From: Synechococcus sp. RS9909
Lineage (GTDB): Bacteria > Cyanobacteriota > Cyanobacteriia > PCC-6307 > Cyanobiaceae
Assembly: GCF_014279595.1 (NCBI RefSeq)
Contig: NZ_CP047943.1
Span: 558,001 to 622,000, forward strand
Length of the DNA: 64,000 nucleotides
Direction of reading: 5' to 3'
In this document: positions 41,982-54,849 of the stretch, piece after piece
Numbering within the stretch: position 1 is the stretch's first letter
Layout of the letters: each line of letters opens with the position of its first letter
Program-made: the position numbers and the translations under genes
The notes under the pieces: generated by a model
The model's input: only the letters and a program-made list of their open reading frames with translations
Databases searched by the model: none
What the model was told of the DNA's origin: nothing

Positions 41982-42589
41982 TCATGACCCTGGAGGGGAG
42001 CTTCCATTGGTTGGCCTGCGCGCCGAGGCCGGATGCCCCGATCGCTGAGCTGCTGCGCATGGCCTGGCAATTTCTTTCCCTATCTCTCTTTTCCCTCGGT
42101 GGCGGCAACACGCTGCTGGCCGCGTATCACCACCTCAGTGTGGAGCGATTCTGTTGGCTCACCAACAACCAATTTGCCGACATTTATGCGCTTGCCGAGG
42201 CGGCGCCAGGCCCCAGTTCCATGATCGCCGGCTTGATCGGCATGAGTTCCGCCCTTGGCGAGGGTCTGCCCTGGGAGCTTGTGTCGGCCTACACGGCTGA
42301 AACAGCCCTGCTCTTGCCCTCCACCCTGGTGATGATCGTGGCCTGTCTGGGCTGGAAACGGTTTTCGCATTCACCCTGGAGGGTGGCCTTTGAGCGTGGG
42401 ATGGGCCCGGTCACCCTCGGAATTCTCTTTTCCGTTGGCCTCAAAATTCTCCGCACGGCAGACAACAACATTGGCGGTGTTCTGGTGTCGGCGATTGTGT
42501 GTGTGCTCATGTTGCGCACGCGTATTTCGCCCCTTTGGTTCATGGCTGTCGCCGGGGTGCTGGGGGCGTGGGGCCTGAATCAACGCTGA
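41978..42589 (+). CDS. chrA: Chromate-transporter-family half protein, second
   Basis: This 203-residue partner half protein starts at ATG 41978. It shows the matching CHR segments LSLSLFSLGGGNTLLAAYHH near residue 33 and ADIYALAEAAPGPSSMIAGL near residue 67, then several membrane helices. The paired, oppositely oriented halves are the normal form for short CHR transporters. Its final 50 bp overlap the 3' end of the convergent HD-domain gene. The PLD-chrA-chrA set likely forms one operon. Confidence 0.85.
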   Translation: MIMTLEGSFHWLACAPRPDAPIAELLRMAWQFLSLSLFSLGGGNTLLAAYHHLSVERFCWLTNNQFADIYALAEAAPGPSSMIAGLIGMSSALGEGLPWELVSAYTAETALLLPSTLVMIVACLGWKRFSHSPWRVAFERGMGPVTLGILFSVGLKILRTADNNIGGVLVSAIVCVLMLRTRISPLWFMAVAGVLGAWGLNQR

Positions 42590-43823
42590 GCATCGCCTTG
42601 TTCAGCGCTTGGCTGATGCTGCCGGGATGGATCAACCAGGCCGTTTCCTCGGGGGTGGAGAGGCTGTTCACCAGAGCTGAACACTGCTCCAGTGCTTGGA
42701 GGTGATGGCCGTCCCAGAGACGCAGCCCGCCCTGGTAAGGGTGGTAACCACGCAGCTGCTGATGGCGCAGTCCGCAGGTCAGCGCCGGATCCAGGCCCTC
42801 CTGCTCCGCCAGTTGTCGCGCCAGGGCGAGCAATTCCAACTGCGCTCCGGCGGCGAGCTGATTCACCGGCATCGCCTTGAGCAGCCGGCGATGCAGAAAT
42901 CGCTGGCAGAGCTCCGCCAGGGGTGGCGGAGCCTCCTCGCTCCAGCGCAGCAGGTGATACCCGGTGCGCAGGTCGTCGTTGGCTTCGAAGCTGTCGAGAT
43001 CCAACGCCTGGGGATCCCAGAGCCAGCGGGCCATGGTGCTGTCGCTCCATACCCGTTCCGGCCCGAGCTGGCGCGCGGTGCGGATCAGTTGCTCTAGCAG
43101 CCAGTTGCACACCACGTTCAGGCGGTGGTTGTACACGCTGCGATACATCAGATTGCGCACCACCAGGTAGTGCTCCACGGCCATTAGGCCTTTGGGGTGG
43201 ATCGCCAGCGCACCATCGGGCGCCAGGGTGAGGGCGGAGAGGATCCGTTCCAGATCGAGTTGGCCGTAGCGGGTGCCGGTGCTGTAGCTGTCGCGGAGAA
43301 GGTAATCGAGGCGATCGCAGTCGAGTTGGCTGCTCACCAGCGCCTTGATCACCGGTCGTTCGGCCCGGCCATGGAGCAGGAGATCGGCCACCGCTTCAGC
43401 GGTTCCGTGCCCCACTCCATCGAGGATGTTGCGCATCTCCGGGTGGTCGCGCACCAGTCGCGCCGACCAGGTCTCATGGCGCAGGCCAAACATCTCCTCC
43501 CCGGTGTGGCTGAGGGGGCCATGGCCGAGATCGTGCAGGAGGGCCGAGGCATAGAGCACCGCGCGTTGCGCCTCCAGGCTTGGATCACGTCGGATCAGCC
43601 GCTCAAGGGCCTGGCGGGCGAGGTGAAAGACCCCAAGCGAATGGGTGAAGCGGCTGGATTCGGCGCCATGGAAGGTGAGGAAGGCCGGCCCGAGCTGACG
43701 GATGCGCCGCAGGCGTTGAAACGGGCGGCTGTCCACCAGGGCCAGCACCATGGCCTCGGCCGGCTGGTCGCCATCGAGGCGAATGCTGCGATGGAGTGGG
43801 TCATGGAAGGTTCGGCTGCCCAT
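42540..43823 (-). CDS. HD-domain phosphohydrolase (dGTPase/SAMHD1-like)
   Basis: This 427-residue protein has an HD metal-binding domain: HGAESSRFTHSLGVFHLARQ (first His), ALLHDLGHGPLSHTGEEMFG (HD), and SSQLDCDRLDYLLRDSYSTG (the last Asp), as in dNTP triphosphohydrolases of the YdhJ/SAMHD1 group. It may regulate nucleotide pools, but this is inference. It is likely cytoplasmic. I chose ATG 43823, 4 bp after the ctpA stop, because upstream sequence in the same frame lies inside ctpA. It is convergent with the second transporter gene. Confidence 0.88.
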   Translation of the reverse strand: MGSRTFHDPLHRSIRLDGDQPAEAMVLALVDSRPFQRLRRIRQLGPAFLTFHGAESSRFTHSLGVFHLARQALERLIRRDPSLEAQRAVLYASALLHDLGHGPLSHTGEEMFGLRHETWSARLVRDHPEMRNILDGVGHGTAEAVADLLLHGRAERPVIKALVSSQLDCDRLDYLLRDSYSTGTRYGQLDLERILSALTLAPDGALAIHPKGLMAVEHYLVVRNLMYRSVYNHRLNVVCNWLLEQLIRTARQLGPERVWSDSTMARWLWDPQALDLDSFEANDDLRTGYHLLRWSEEAPPPLAELCQRFLHRRLLKAMPVNQLAAGAQLELLALARQLAEQEGLDPALTCGLRHQQLRGYHPYQGGLRLWDGHHLQALEQCSALVNSLSTPEETAWLIHPGSISQALNKAMLSVDSGPTPPAPRRQP

Positions 43824-43827
43824 CGCA

Positions 43828-45144
43828 TCAGCCGGCTTCGAGGGCTGCAAGCTCTGCATCCGGATCAGCCGGAGCTTCGCTGAGGGATTGGGTCGTGGTC
43901 TCCCGATCCAGCAGCGATTCCATGAACCGTTCGGCGTCGAGCAGCCAGCGGTCGCCATCTCCGCCTGGATTGAGCGGTTCCGGTTGATCGAGAAGCCGCT
44001 CGGGTTCGATCCCCTGCCCCTGGATGTCGCGCCCACTCGGGGTCACATAACCCGCCACGGTCACCGCCAGGCCGCTGCCGTCACTGAGATGGGTGAGCGT
44101 CTGGATCAGGCCCTTGCCGAAGGTGCGGCCGCCGAGCAGTGGTGACCGTCCATCGTCCTGAAGCGCTCCCGCCAGAATTTCACTGGCGCTGGCTGTGCCC
44201 CCGTTCACCAGGGTCACCATGGGGCCGTCGTACAGGCTTCCCGTTCCTGCCTGGATCGGGTCCGCGATTCCATCCCGATTGCGGGTCTCCACGATCGGCT
44301 GGTTGCTCAGGAAGGCATCGGCCACGCTCAAGCCCGCACTCACCAGGCCACCGGAGTTGTTGCGCAGATCCAGTACCAACCCCTCGATTCCCTTATCCGC
44401 GAGTTCTTGCAGCGCTTCGCGCACCTGATCGGGCACCCCCTCGCTGAATTGGGTGATGCGCAGATACCCGAGGGTGTGAGTGTCGCTGCGCAGACGGCGG
44501 GTGCGCACGGTGCGAAGATCCACATGGCGTCGCTCCAGGGTCACCTCCTGCTCCGCACCGGTGGGAGTCTGGAGCCGAAGCACCACCTGGGTCCCAACGT
44601 CACCGCGTAAGCGGGCGGCGGTGGCCTCCAGGCCGAGGCTGTCGGTGGATTCGCCGTTCACGGCACACACGAGGGTGCCGCTGGTGATCCCGGCATCGGC
44701 GGCGGGTGACCCCTCCAGAGGGGCGATGACCACGACGCGTTCATCCTCCCGTCGGTGGCCCAATTGCAGACCCACGCCACTGAGACTGCCTTCGTTGCTC
44801 GCCTTCATGGCGTCGTAGTCGGTCGGTCGCAGCAAGCGCGTGTAAGGGTCCCCGATCGGAGCCAGCATCGCGTCGATGGCGTTGTAGGCCTCGTCGCTGG
44901 TTTGAATCGATCCCTCCAGGGCCTTCTGGCGCAGCCGGCGCCAATGGATCTGATCGAAGCGGGCCGGGTCGACATAGCTCTGGTTCACCAGCTTCCAGCT
45001 CTCCACCACCAGCTGCTGGGCGTCGTTGAGCGCCAGGGCCGGTTGGGCGGCCATCAGGCTGGTCAGCAGCAGGCCAATCAGACCAAAAGCCAGATGCCGC
45101 AAGGGGTTGGCCCAGCGGTTAACAGTCGGCAACATCGGCTTCAT
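43828..45144 (-). CDS. ctpA: Carboxyl-terminal processing protease CtpA
   Basis: CtpA is the lumenal/periplasmic S41 protease that removes the C-terminal extension of D1 so photosystem II can assemble its manganese cluster. The 438-residue protein has an N-terminal signal (residues ~14-42, AFGLIGLLLTSLMAAQPALA), a PDZ domain (~110-190; LSGVGLQLGHRREDERVVVI), and the S41 active site NGGTASASEILAGALQDDGR (Ser) with GGRTFGKGLIQTL (Lys). I chose ATG 45144. It is divergent from petB, and HD-domain gene follows after 4 bp. Confidence 0.95.
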   Translation of the reverse strand: MKPMLPTVNRWANPLRHLAFGLIGLLLTSLMAAQPALALNDAQQLVVESWKLVNQSYVDPARFDQIHWRRLRQKALEGSIQTSDEAYNAIDAMLAPIGDPYTRLLRPTDYDAMKASNEGSLSGVGLQLGHRREDERVVVIAPLEGSPAADAGITSGTLVCAVNGESTDSLGLEATAARLRGDVGTQVVLRLQTPTGAEQEVTLERRHVDLRTVRTRRLRSDTHTLGYLRITQFSEGVPDQVREALQELADKGIEGLVLDLRNNSGGLVSAGLSVADAFLSNQPIVETRNRDGIADPIQAGTGSLYDGPMVTLVNGGTASASEILAGALQDDGRSPLLGGRTFGKGLIQTLTHLSDGSGLAVTVAGYVTPSGRDIQGQGIEPERLLDQPEPLNPGGDGDRWLLDAERFMESLLDRETTTQSLSEAPADPDAELAALEAG

Positions 45145-45203
45145 CGCGGACGCGGTCGCTGGAACGTGTTCAGTAGACTCTCGCAATCCAAGCCCACCTC
45201 TGC

Positions 45204-45860
45204 ATGGCGAACTCCTCACCCGTCTACGACTGGTTCCAGGAACGTCTTGAAATCCAAGACATCGCTGATGACATCAGCAGCAAGTACGTACCTCCCCACG
45301 TCAACATCTTCTATTGCCTGGGCGGCATCACCCTGGTGTGCTTCCTGATCCAGTTTGCGACTGGATTTGCGATGACCTTCTATTACAAGCCCACGGTGGC
45401 TGAGGCTTACACCTCGGTTCAGTATCTGATGACCGACGTCAGCTTCGGTTGGCTGATCCGCTCCGTGCACCGCTGGAGCGCCTCCATGATGGTGCTGATG
45501 CTGATCCTCCACGTCTTCCGCGTGTATCTCACCGGTGGTTTCAAGCGTCCCCGCGAACTCACCTGGGTGACGGGCGTCACCATGGCCGTGATCACGGTGT
45601 CGTTCGGTGTGACCGGGTATTCCCTCCCTTGGGATCAGGTGGGTTACTGGGCCGTGAAGATTGTGTCGGGTGTGCCTGCTGCCATTCCTGTGGTGGGTGA
45701 CTTCATGGTGGAACTGTTGCGTGGTGGCGAGAGTGTGGGTCAATCCACGCTGACGCGCTTCTACAGCCTGCACACTTTCGTGATGCCGTGGCTTCTGGCC
45801 GTGTTCATGCTCATGCACTTCCTGATGATTCGGAAGCAGGGCATCTCAGGTCCCTTGTGA
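45204..45860 (+). CDS. petB: Cytochrome b6
   Basis: This is the 218-residue b-type cytochrome of the b6f complex with four helices. Histidine ligands lie in [20 protein letters not shown] and in [20 protein letters not shown]. The cysteine for covalent heme c_i lies in [15 protein letters not shown] (Cys38 here because of a three-residue N-terminal extension). Start is ATG 45204. It precedes petD by 77 bp, the conserved petBD arrangement, and is divergent from ctpA (59 bp gap). Confidence 0.99.
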   Translation: MANSSPVYDWFQERLEIQDIADDISSKYVPPHVNIFYCLGGITLVCFLIQFATGFAMTFYYKPTVAEAYTSVQYLMTDVSFGWLIRSVHRWSASMMVLMLILHVFRVYLTGGFKRPRELTWVTGVTMAVITVSFGVTGYSLPWDQVGYWAVKIVSGVPAAIPVVGDFMVELLRGGESVGQSTLTRFYSLHTFVMPWLLAVFMLMHFLMIRKQGISGPL

Positions 45861-45937
45861 TCGATTGCATTCGCTTCACAGTCTGAAGCAGATTTCGAAC
45901 AGCTGTCTCTACCGTTTGTACAACCCCGTCTTTCATC

Positions 45938-46420
45938 ATGCACATCCTCAAGAAGCCGGATCTTACTGATCCCAAGCTGCGGGCCAAGTTGGCCAAGGGC
46001 ATGGGCCACAACTATTACGGAGAACCTGCCTGGCCTAACGATCTGCTATACATCTTCCCTGTCGTCATCCTGGGAACGATCGCCTGCATCGTCGGTCTGG
46101 CCGTTCTCGATCCCGCCATGCTCGGCGACAAGGCTGATCCTTTCGCCACCCCTCTGGAAATTCTTCCCGAGTGGTATCTCTACCCGGTTTTCCAGATTCT
46201 GAGGGTTGTTCCGAACAAGCTGCTCGGCATCGCGCTCCAGACCCTGGTTCCTCTGGGCTTGATGTTGGTGCCTTTCATTGAGAGCTTCAACAAGTTCCAG
46301 AACCCGTTCCGTCGTCCGGTTGCCATGGCGGTCTTCCTCTTCGGAACGGTCACCACGATCTATCTCGGCATTGGTGCAGCCCTGCCGATCGACAAATCCC
46401 TCACCCTCGGTCTGTTCTGA
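45938..46420 (+). CDS. petD: Cytochrome b6f complex subunit IV
   Basis: This is the 160-residue three-helix subunit that completes the plastoquinol site (Qo) with cytochrome b6. It begins [20 protein letters not shown] and includes the conserved [20 protein letters not shown] (PEWY motif). It is followed by a good terminator at 46444. petBD is a simple two-gene operon. Confidence 0.99.
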   Translation: MHILKKPDLTDPKLRAKLAKGMGHNYYGEPAWPNDLLYIFPVVILGTIACIVGLAVLDPAMLGDKADPFATPLEILPEWYLYPVFQILRVVPNKLLGIALQTLVPLGLMLVPFIESFNKFQNPFRRPVAMAVFLFGTVTTIYLGIGAALPIDKSLTLGLF

Positions 46421-46443
46421 TCCAATCTCTCGATCGCTTCGTT

Positions 46444-46470
46444 GCCCGGCTGACAGCCGGGCTTTTTTTA
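46444..46470 (+). terminator. Intrinsic terminator of petBD
   Basis: Arms GCCCGGC and GCCGGGC flank loop TGACA, followed by seven T. It starts 24 bp after the petD stop and overlaps the last 3 bp of the convergent invertase gene. Confidence 0.93.
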
Positions 46471-47937
46471 TGGCTGCGCGGTGCTCGGTTGCAGCTCATC
46501 GAGGTCGAGCAGCTCCACATCGTCGGGATTGACCCGGAGAAAGTGGTGAAGCAGCAGAAACCCCACGATGGTCCAGGTCTGGTAAGTGCGTGACTGCTGT
46601 CCAACCCAGGTGCCGGTGGGGCCATCGAAGTATTCGGCCCACTGCTGCCGGGGCAACTGATTGAGGTGGCTCCAATAGCTCTCCTCCAGGAGTGCTTTCA
46701 TCTGGCCCATCAACAGCACATCCGCGTGAGGGTTGCGCCGTTCATGCAGCAGGATCGAGGCGCCGAAGAACCAGAGCAAACTCGGCCAGTGGCCGCCGTT
46801 GTGGTAGCTCCAGGGCCAGTTTTTCGGATCCGATCCGGTTTTGTTCTGCCACTCGAGCCCATCCATCGGTGGGTGACAGATCCGCATCGGCATCTGCGCC
46901 ATCAGATGGTCGCGGTTGTGGAGCACCAGTCGGAACAGGGCGCGCTGCTGCGGACTGGTGAGCAGGCCGAAGAGGCAGCCGAGCGAGTTGCCCAGGCTGT
47001 AGAAGCGGAAATCGGGTCGGCCTGTCCGCATGTTGCCGATCAGGTAGCCGCCCCGGTTTTCCAGCCAATCCTGCAGCCAGTCGGGAATCACCTGAGGCTG
47101 CACGTTGAATTCATTCTGATGTTGGTTCTCGCCATACTGCTCGGTGGGTCGCCGGCGCAGCACCTGCATGGTTTTGCTGGTGACCCAGTAGTGCTTGAGC
47201 AGAAAGCGCCGCAGATCGTGCACCCATTGGCGCGTCAGCACCAGGCGTTGGTCCAGCAGGCGGCTGTTGTGCTGGCTCCGCGACAGTTCCATCAGCTGGA
47301 TGCAGCTGCGTAGAGAGCCGAAGAGCAGCACCTCCACTTCCAGCGGCGCCCCCCACACGTCCATGGGACGGTCGATCATGAAGGCGCAATCGGGAACAAA
47401 CAGCACCGGTGTGCCCTCGAAGGTGGGATGCAGCACCAGATCGAGCAGGAGTTGGATCCCGCGTTGCACCTTCTGGCTCGACCCGAAGGCGTGATCACCA
47501 CTGTGTTTCACGTACAGCCAGCAGAGCACCGGCCACCAGAGGCTGGCGTCCACGGAGGTGATCCGCCCGATGGAGCGCTGGCCGTAATCGGCGATCAGCT
47601 CCTGGTTTTCTTCCACAAAGCTGGTCGGGAACACGCCACGGGTCTGGTACGTGGTGCTCTGAAGGTCCAGGCACACACTCAGGAACTGCCGCACCACGTC
47701 GAAGCGCCTCTGGGTGAGCAGGTAGACCATCACCGGCACGTTGTCGCGCAGGAAGATTTCGCCGTAATTGAGGGCGCCATCAAGGCTGGGGTGTTCCAGG
47801 GCAGCGACGCTTCCCGCCAGGGATCCCGCCACGGGCACCAGGGTGCGTTCGAAATGTTCCCGGGCTTTCTGCACCACCTGGTCTTCCTTGGAGCTTGGCC
47901 GTACCCGTTGGTGCTGCTGGCTGAAGCGTCCTGCCAT
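46468..47937 (-). CDS. Alkaline/neutral invertase (GH100)
   Basis: The 489-residue soluble enzyme hydrolyses sucrose to glucose and fructose in the cytoplasm. GH100 landmarks are NYGEIFLRDNVPVMVYLLTQ (residues ~57-76), DYGQRSIGRITSVDASLWWP with the catalytic aspartate region, WSYHNGGHWPSLLWFFGASI, and the late ARQ-type WAEYFDGPTGTWVGQQSRTY region. It starts at ATG 47937; the open frame upstream to 48258 is outside the family. Sucrose is a compatible solute in marine Synechococcus, so this gene likely sets sucrose turnover. It is convergent with petD. Confidence 0.93.
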   Translation of the reverse strand: MAGRFSQQHQRVRPSSKEDQVVQKAREHFERTLVPVAGSLAGSVAALEHPSLDGALNYGEIFLRDNVPVMVYLLTQRRFDVVRQFLSVCLDLQSTTYQTRGVFPTSFVEENQELIADYGQRSIGRITSVDASLWWPVLCWLYVKHSGDHAFGSSQKVQRGIQLLLDLVLHPTFEGTPVLFVPDCAFMIDRPMDVWGAPLEVEVLLFGSLRSCIQLMELSRSQHNSRLLDQRLVLTRQWVHDLRRFLLKHYWVTSKTMQVLRRRPTEQYGENQHQNEFNVQPQVIPDWLQDWLENRGGYLIGNMRTGRPDFRFYSLGNSLGCLFGLLTSPQQRALFRLVLHNRDHLMAQMPMRICHPPMDGLEWQNKTGSDPKNWPWSYHNGGHWPSLLWFFGASILLHERRNPHADVLLMGQMKALLEESYWSHLNQLPRQQWAEYFDGPTGTWVGQQSRTYQTWTIVGFLLLHHFLRVNPDDVELLDLDELQPSTAQP

Positions 47938-48630
47938 GGCGTTTTCACTCACCTCTCCTGTCAGGACCCTAGTGATTGCAGGCGATCTGGCCAGTGGAAG
48001 CAAGTCTGGAGATCTGCCCCTTGGGTTGAGTTGTTGCGTGTGTGGCGGTTGATGGGTTATGTTTTTGGACTGCGCGGGGGGCTGAGGCCTGAAGCGCAGC
48101 CGAGAGGCGGAGGAAGCGAGAGCTGCTTGCGTCAATCGGTGCTTACGAGACCGAGAGGAGCGATCCGCCGGTGTTGTAAGTTTCACAAGCGGTCGCGAGA
48201 GACCGCACCGCCCACCGCTCCTGAGGAGGGAGCGCGACGGCAGAACCTGGACAATCAAAAAGTTTAGGAACTGACGCTTTCATTGCGTCTGATCCGCGAG
48301 AGGAGCTGAGAGGCTTGTCTGTGTGGATGAGATGAGAAGCGATGAAGGTGTGAGGTCCCGTCAAACATTTTATGTTGCGTTGAAGTCATTCGCTGCAACA
48401 GGGAAGTTTTCACGAGCTTCTGTGTTGCCGGTGTGCGAAATGATGGAGCGACAAACCGGATCTGAGATTCTGGAAAGTCACGAGGGAGAGATTCTAAGTG
48501 CACTCTTTGAACCCTTCTATCAAAAGAAGGAGGCTTCAACTGCGATTGTGCATTTTAGTGCATGATTGTGGGTGATGCAAATCATTTTGAGTGTGTTGCT
48601 CGAGAGAGCAGGACGCAAGAGGAAATGATC
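47938..48630 (+). other. rRNA operon upstream and leader region
   Basis: This 693-bp gap has no convincing protein gene. It must hold the invertase promoter (leftward) and the rrn promoter (rightward). Because the 5' arm of the 16S processing stem is at 48245-48272, the rrn transcription start should lie upstream of about 48245. Small GC-rich hairpins occur at 48189-48206 (GCGGTC/GACCGC) and ~48218-48235 (GCTCC/GGAGC). I could not define -35/-10 boxes. An 80-codon frame at 48323-48565 lies inside the leader and is probably not translated. Confidence 0.6.
48245..48272 (+). other. Pre-16S processing stem, 5' arm
   Basis: ACCTGGAC (48245-48252), a 6-nt bulge, then AAAGTTTAGGAACT (48259-48272) are complementary to 50254-50275, giving 14 continuous pairs plus 8 more with one G-T pair. 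Such a stem flanking 16S is the usual RNase III processing site. Confidence 0.85.
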
Positions 48631-50115
<1,485 letters not shown>

Positions 50116-50301
50116 ACAGGGAGACACACAATGATTTTGATGCCTGAGTATTTTTATTCTTAGGTCAAAATCCTGTCACCTTAGGTCGATCGGTACCTCA
50201 GCTTTGAGTTCATCAAATTTGTAGCAATACAAGTGAGGATGGAATCAATTTTTAGTTCCTAAACTTTGTCTAGGTCACACCCCAAAAGGGATGAGACTCC
50301 T
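50116..50301 (+). other. 16S-23S spacer, first part
   Basis: This 186-nt spacer between 16S and tRNA-Ile has a hairpin with 8-bp arms GATTTTGA/TCAAAATC at 50133-50172, in the position of the cyanobacterial D1-D1' helix. It also has the 3' arm of the pre-16S stem (next entry). Confidence 0.75.
50254..50275 (+). other. Pre-16S processing stem, 3' arm
   Basis: AGTTCCTAAACTTT (50254-50267) followed by GTCTAGGT (50268-50275) pairs with the 5' arm at 48245-48272. Both arms lie outside mature 16S, as expected for RNase III cleavage. Confidence 0.85.
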
Positions 50302-50375
<74 letters not shown>

Positions 50376-50384
50376 TTCGGTGTT

Positions 50385-50457
50385 GGGGGTTTAGCTCAGT
50401 TGGTAGAGCGCCTGCTTTGCAAGCAGGATGTCAGGAGTTCGAGTCTCCTAACCTCCA
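50385..50457 (+). tRNA. tRNA-Ala (TGC)
   Basis: A 73-nt cloverleaf. Acceptor GGGGGTT pairs with AACCTCC (one G-T), the anticodon loop is TTTGCAA with anticodon TGC, and the T loop is TTCGAGT. It is the second spacer tRNA, 9 bp after tRNA-Ile. Confidence 0.97.
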
Positions 50458-50901
50458 CTGACCGAACGTGATCCCCAGCTTCTTGATTTTAGGAGTTGAG
50501 TGATTTTGGCGTGTGATTTGGATGTGTCCGCTGGCGACCCCAGCTTCCTGTCATTCTGAGATTCAATGATGAATTGAATTTTAGTTGATAAGATGCTGGG
50601 CTCGGATCAAGTGTCAACGTTATCGCGAGATAGCTTTGATGATTTGATTTGATGTCTGGCAGAACCTTGACAACTGCATAGGTGAGTCTGGAAAGAATAA
50701 AGCATCTCATGGATGATGCATTCTTTCAGCCTTGTGACCCGCAAGGGTGGCAATGAAGAGAGGATGTGAATTCTAGAGCAAGAGCCGAGACTCCATGATG
50801 TTCTTCTGCTTGTGTCGAGCAAGTGGGAGTTTGATTGTTGATTCAGTGATGAATCAGCGAGAATCTGTTTTCAACAACAGCAAGCATGATGGAGATTAAT
50901 T
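50458..50901 (+). other. 16S-23S spacer, second part
   Basis: This 444-nt spacer between tRNA-Ala and 23S has no protein gene. It holds a boxA element at 50662-50680 and a hairpin at 50691-50727 with arms GAAAGAAT/ATTCTTTC and GCATC/GATGC. Sequence just before 23S pairs with sequence just after it (TGGTCAAGC/GCTTGACCA), as in pre-23S processing. Confidence 0.75.
50662..50680 (+). promoter_or_regulatory. boxA antitermination element
   Basis: GAACCTTGACAACTGCATA matches the cyanobacterial spacer boxA consensus GAACCTTGAAAACTGCATA closely. boxA elements recruit Nus factors to prevent premature termination in rRNA operons. Confidence 0.8.
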
Positions 50902-53767
<2,866 letters not shown>

Positions 53768-53875
53768 AACCATTGGTTCTTGCCTGAGAGACTTTCAATT
53801 CAATTCAGATGACGCAACGTTTGTTGCGAGAGCCTATGCAGTTCTCAGGGTTTACTCCCTAGAGAATTGAAACTA

Positions 53876-53994
53876 TCCTGGTGTCCATGGCGCTGTGGTC
53901 CCACTCCGATCCATCTCGAACTCGGTTGTGAAACGCAGCAGCGGCGACGATATTTGGGGGGTAGCCCCCTGAGAAAATAGCTCGATGCCAGGTA
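53876..53994 (+). rRNA. rrf: 5S ribosomal RNA
   Basis: About 119 nt beginning TCCTGGTGTCCATGGCGCTG, with CTCGAACTCGG in the middle and closing with GATGCCAGGT that pairs with the start. It lies 108 bp after 23S and ends the operon. Confidence 0.95.
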
Positions 53995-54045
53995 AAACAA
54001 TTCTCACTTCAACGCAACTGGATCGGAGCATTCCATCCTGTTGCG

Positions 54046-54077
54046 CAAAAAGCCACCCCGTGCGGGTGGCTTTTTTG
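54046..54077. terminator. Bidirectional terminator between rrn and mtnC
   Basis: AAAAAGCCACCC and GGGTGGCTTTTTT flank a short GC loop, with A and T runs on the two sides. It can terminate the rRNA operon rightward and mtnC leftward. Confidence 0.92.
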
Positions 54078-54096
54078 TTGCCGGCAGCTGCGAACG

Positions 54097-54849
54097 CTAC
54101 CGTTGGAGGGTGGTGTTGATGGTGGCGATCACCTGATCGAGCGAGGTGATCACGGTGTGTTGGCCCGGATCCTGATCAGGATTGCCTGGGCGCAGGCTGA
54201 ACAAAACGTGCAATCCTGCGCTTTCCGCCGCATCGCATTCAGCGCCGCTGTCACTGATGAAGGTGATGCATTGGGGTTTGCATTGGAGCTGACTGCTGAT
54301 CGCTGTGTAACTCGACGCTTCTTTTTTGTTGCCTGTGCGGGTGTCAAACCAGCCGCAAAAGAGTCCTCTTAGGTCGCCTGCTTCCGTATGGCCATAGAGC
54401 AATTGTTGGGCCTGGATGCTCCCGGAGGAATACACCGCCAGCTGCAATCCGGCCTGGTGCCATTGCTGTAAGCAACGGATGGTTTCTGGGTAGAACTCGG
54501 CCTGAATGGCACCGCATTGAAAGCCCTGCTTCCAGAGGTGGCCCTGCAGATCTTTGAGAGCTGTCGACTTTCTGTCGGCATCGATGAGATCGTGCAAATA
54601 GTGTGTGATGGCCTGCAATGATCCCCGTTTCGGCTCCTCCAGCTCACGCAGCTTGTGCTGCTGGCTCGGATCCGGATCCTGGTCCCATTCCTGCCAGGCC
54701 GCTTCCAGGATTGCGGCAATCTCTGGCTCTTGTCCATGCTCCTGCAGGAAGGATGCCAGGTGTTGGGAGGCATAGGGAAACAACACCTCGGCCACGAAGC
54801 TGATTGGGCAGGTGGTTCCCTCGATGTCGAGGAGCAGGTAGTGCGTCAT
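54097..54849 (-). CDS. mtnC: Acireductone synthase (enolase-phosphatase E1)
   Basis: MtnC converts the diketo sugar phosphate of the methionine salvage pathway into acireductone. The 250-residue HAD enzyme has motif I LLLDIEGTTCPISFVAEVLF (residues ~6-25), motif II VYSSGSIQAQQLLYGHT, and FISDSGAECDAAESAGLHVL near the end. It overlaps mtnB by 4 bp (ATGA). The pair's base composition (~55% GC by eye) is lower than most neighbours, which may reflect transfer. Confidence 0.93.
   Translation of the reverse strand: MTHYLLLDIEGTTCPISFVAEVLFPYASQHLASFLQEHGQEPEIAAILEAAWQEWDQDPDPSQQHKLRELEEPKRGSLQAITHYLHDLIDADRKSTALKDLQGHLWKQGFQCGAIQAEFYPETIRCLQQWHQAGLQLAVYSSGSIQAQQLLYGHTEAGDLRGLFCGWFDTRTGNKKEASSYTAISSQLQCKPQCITFISDSGAECDAAESAGLHVLFSLRPGNPDQDPGQHTVITSLDQVIATINTTLQR

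Noticed and set aside
48323-48565. An 80-codon frame upstream of 16S
   Set aside because: It lies between the 5' processing-stem arm and mature 16S, so it is leader RNA. No recognisable protein family.
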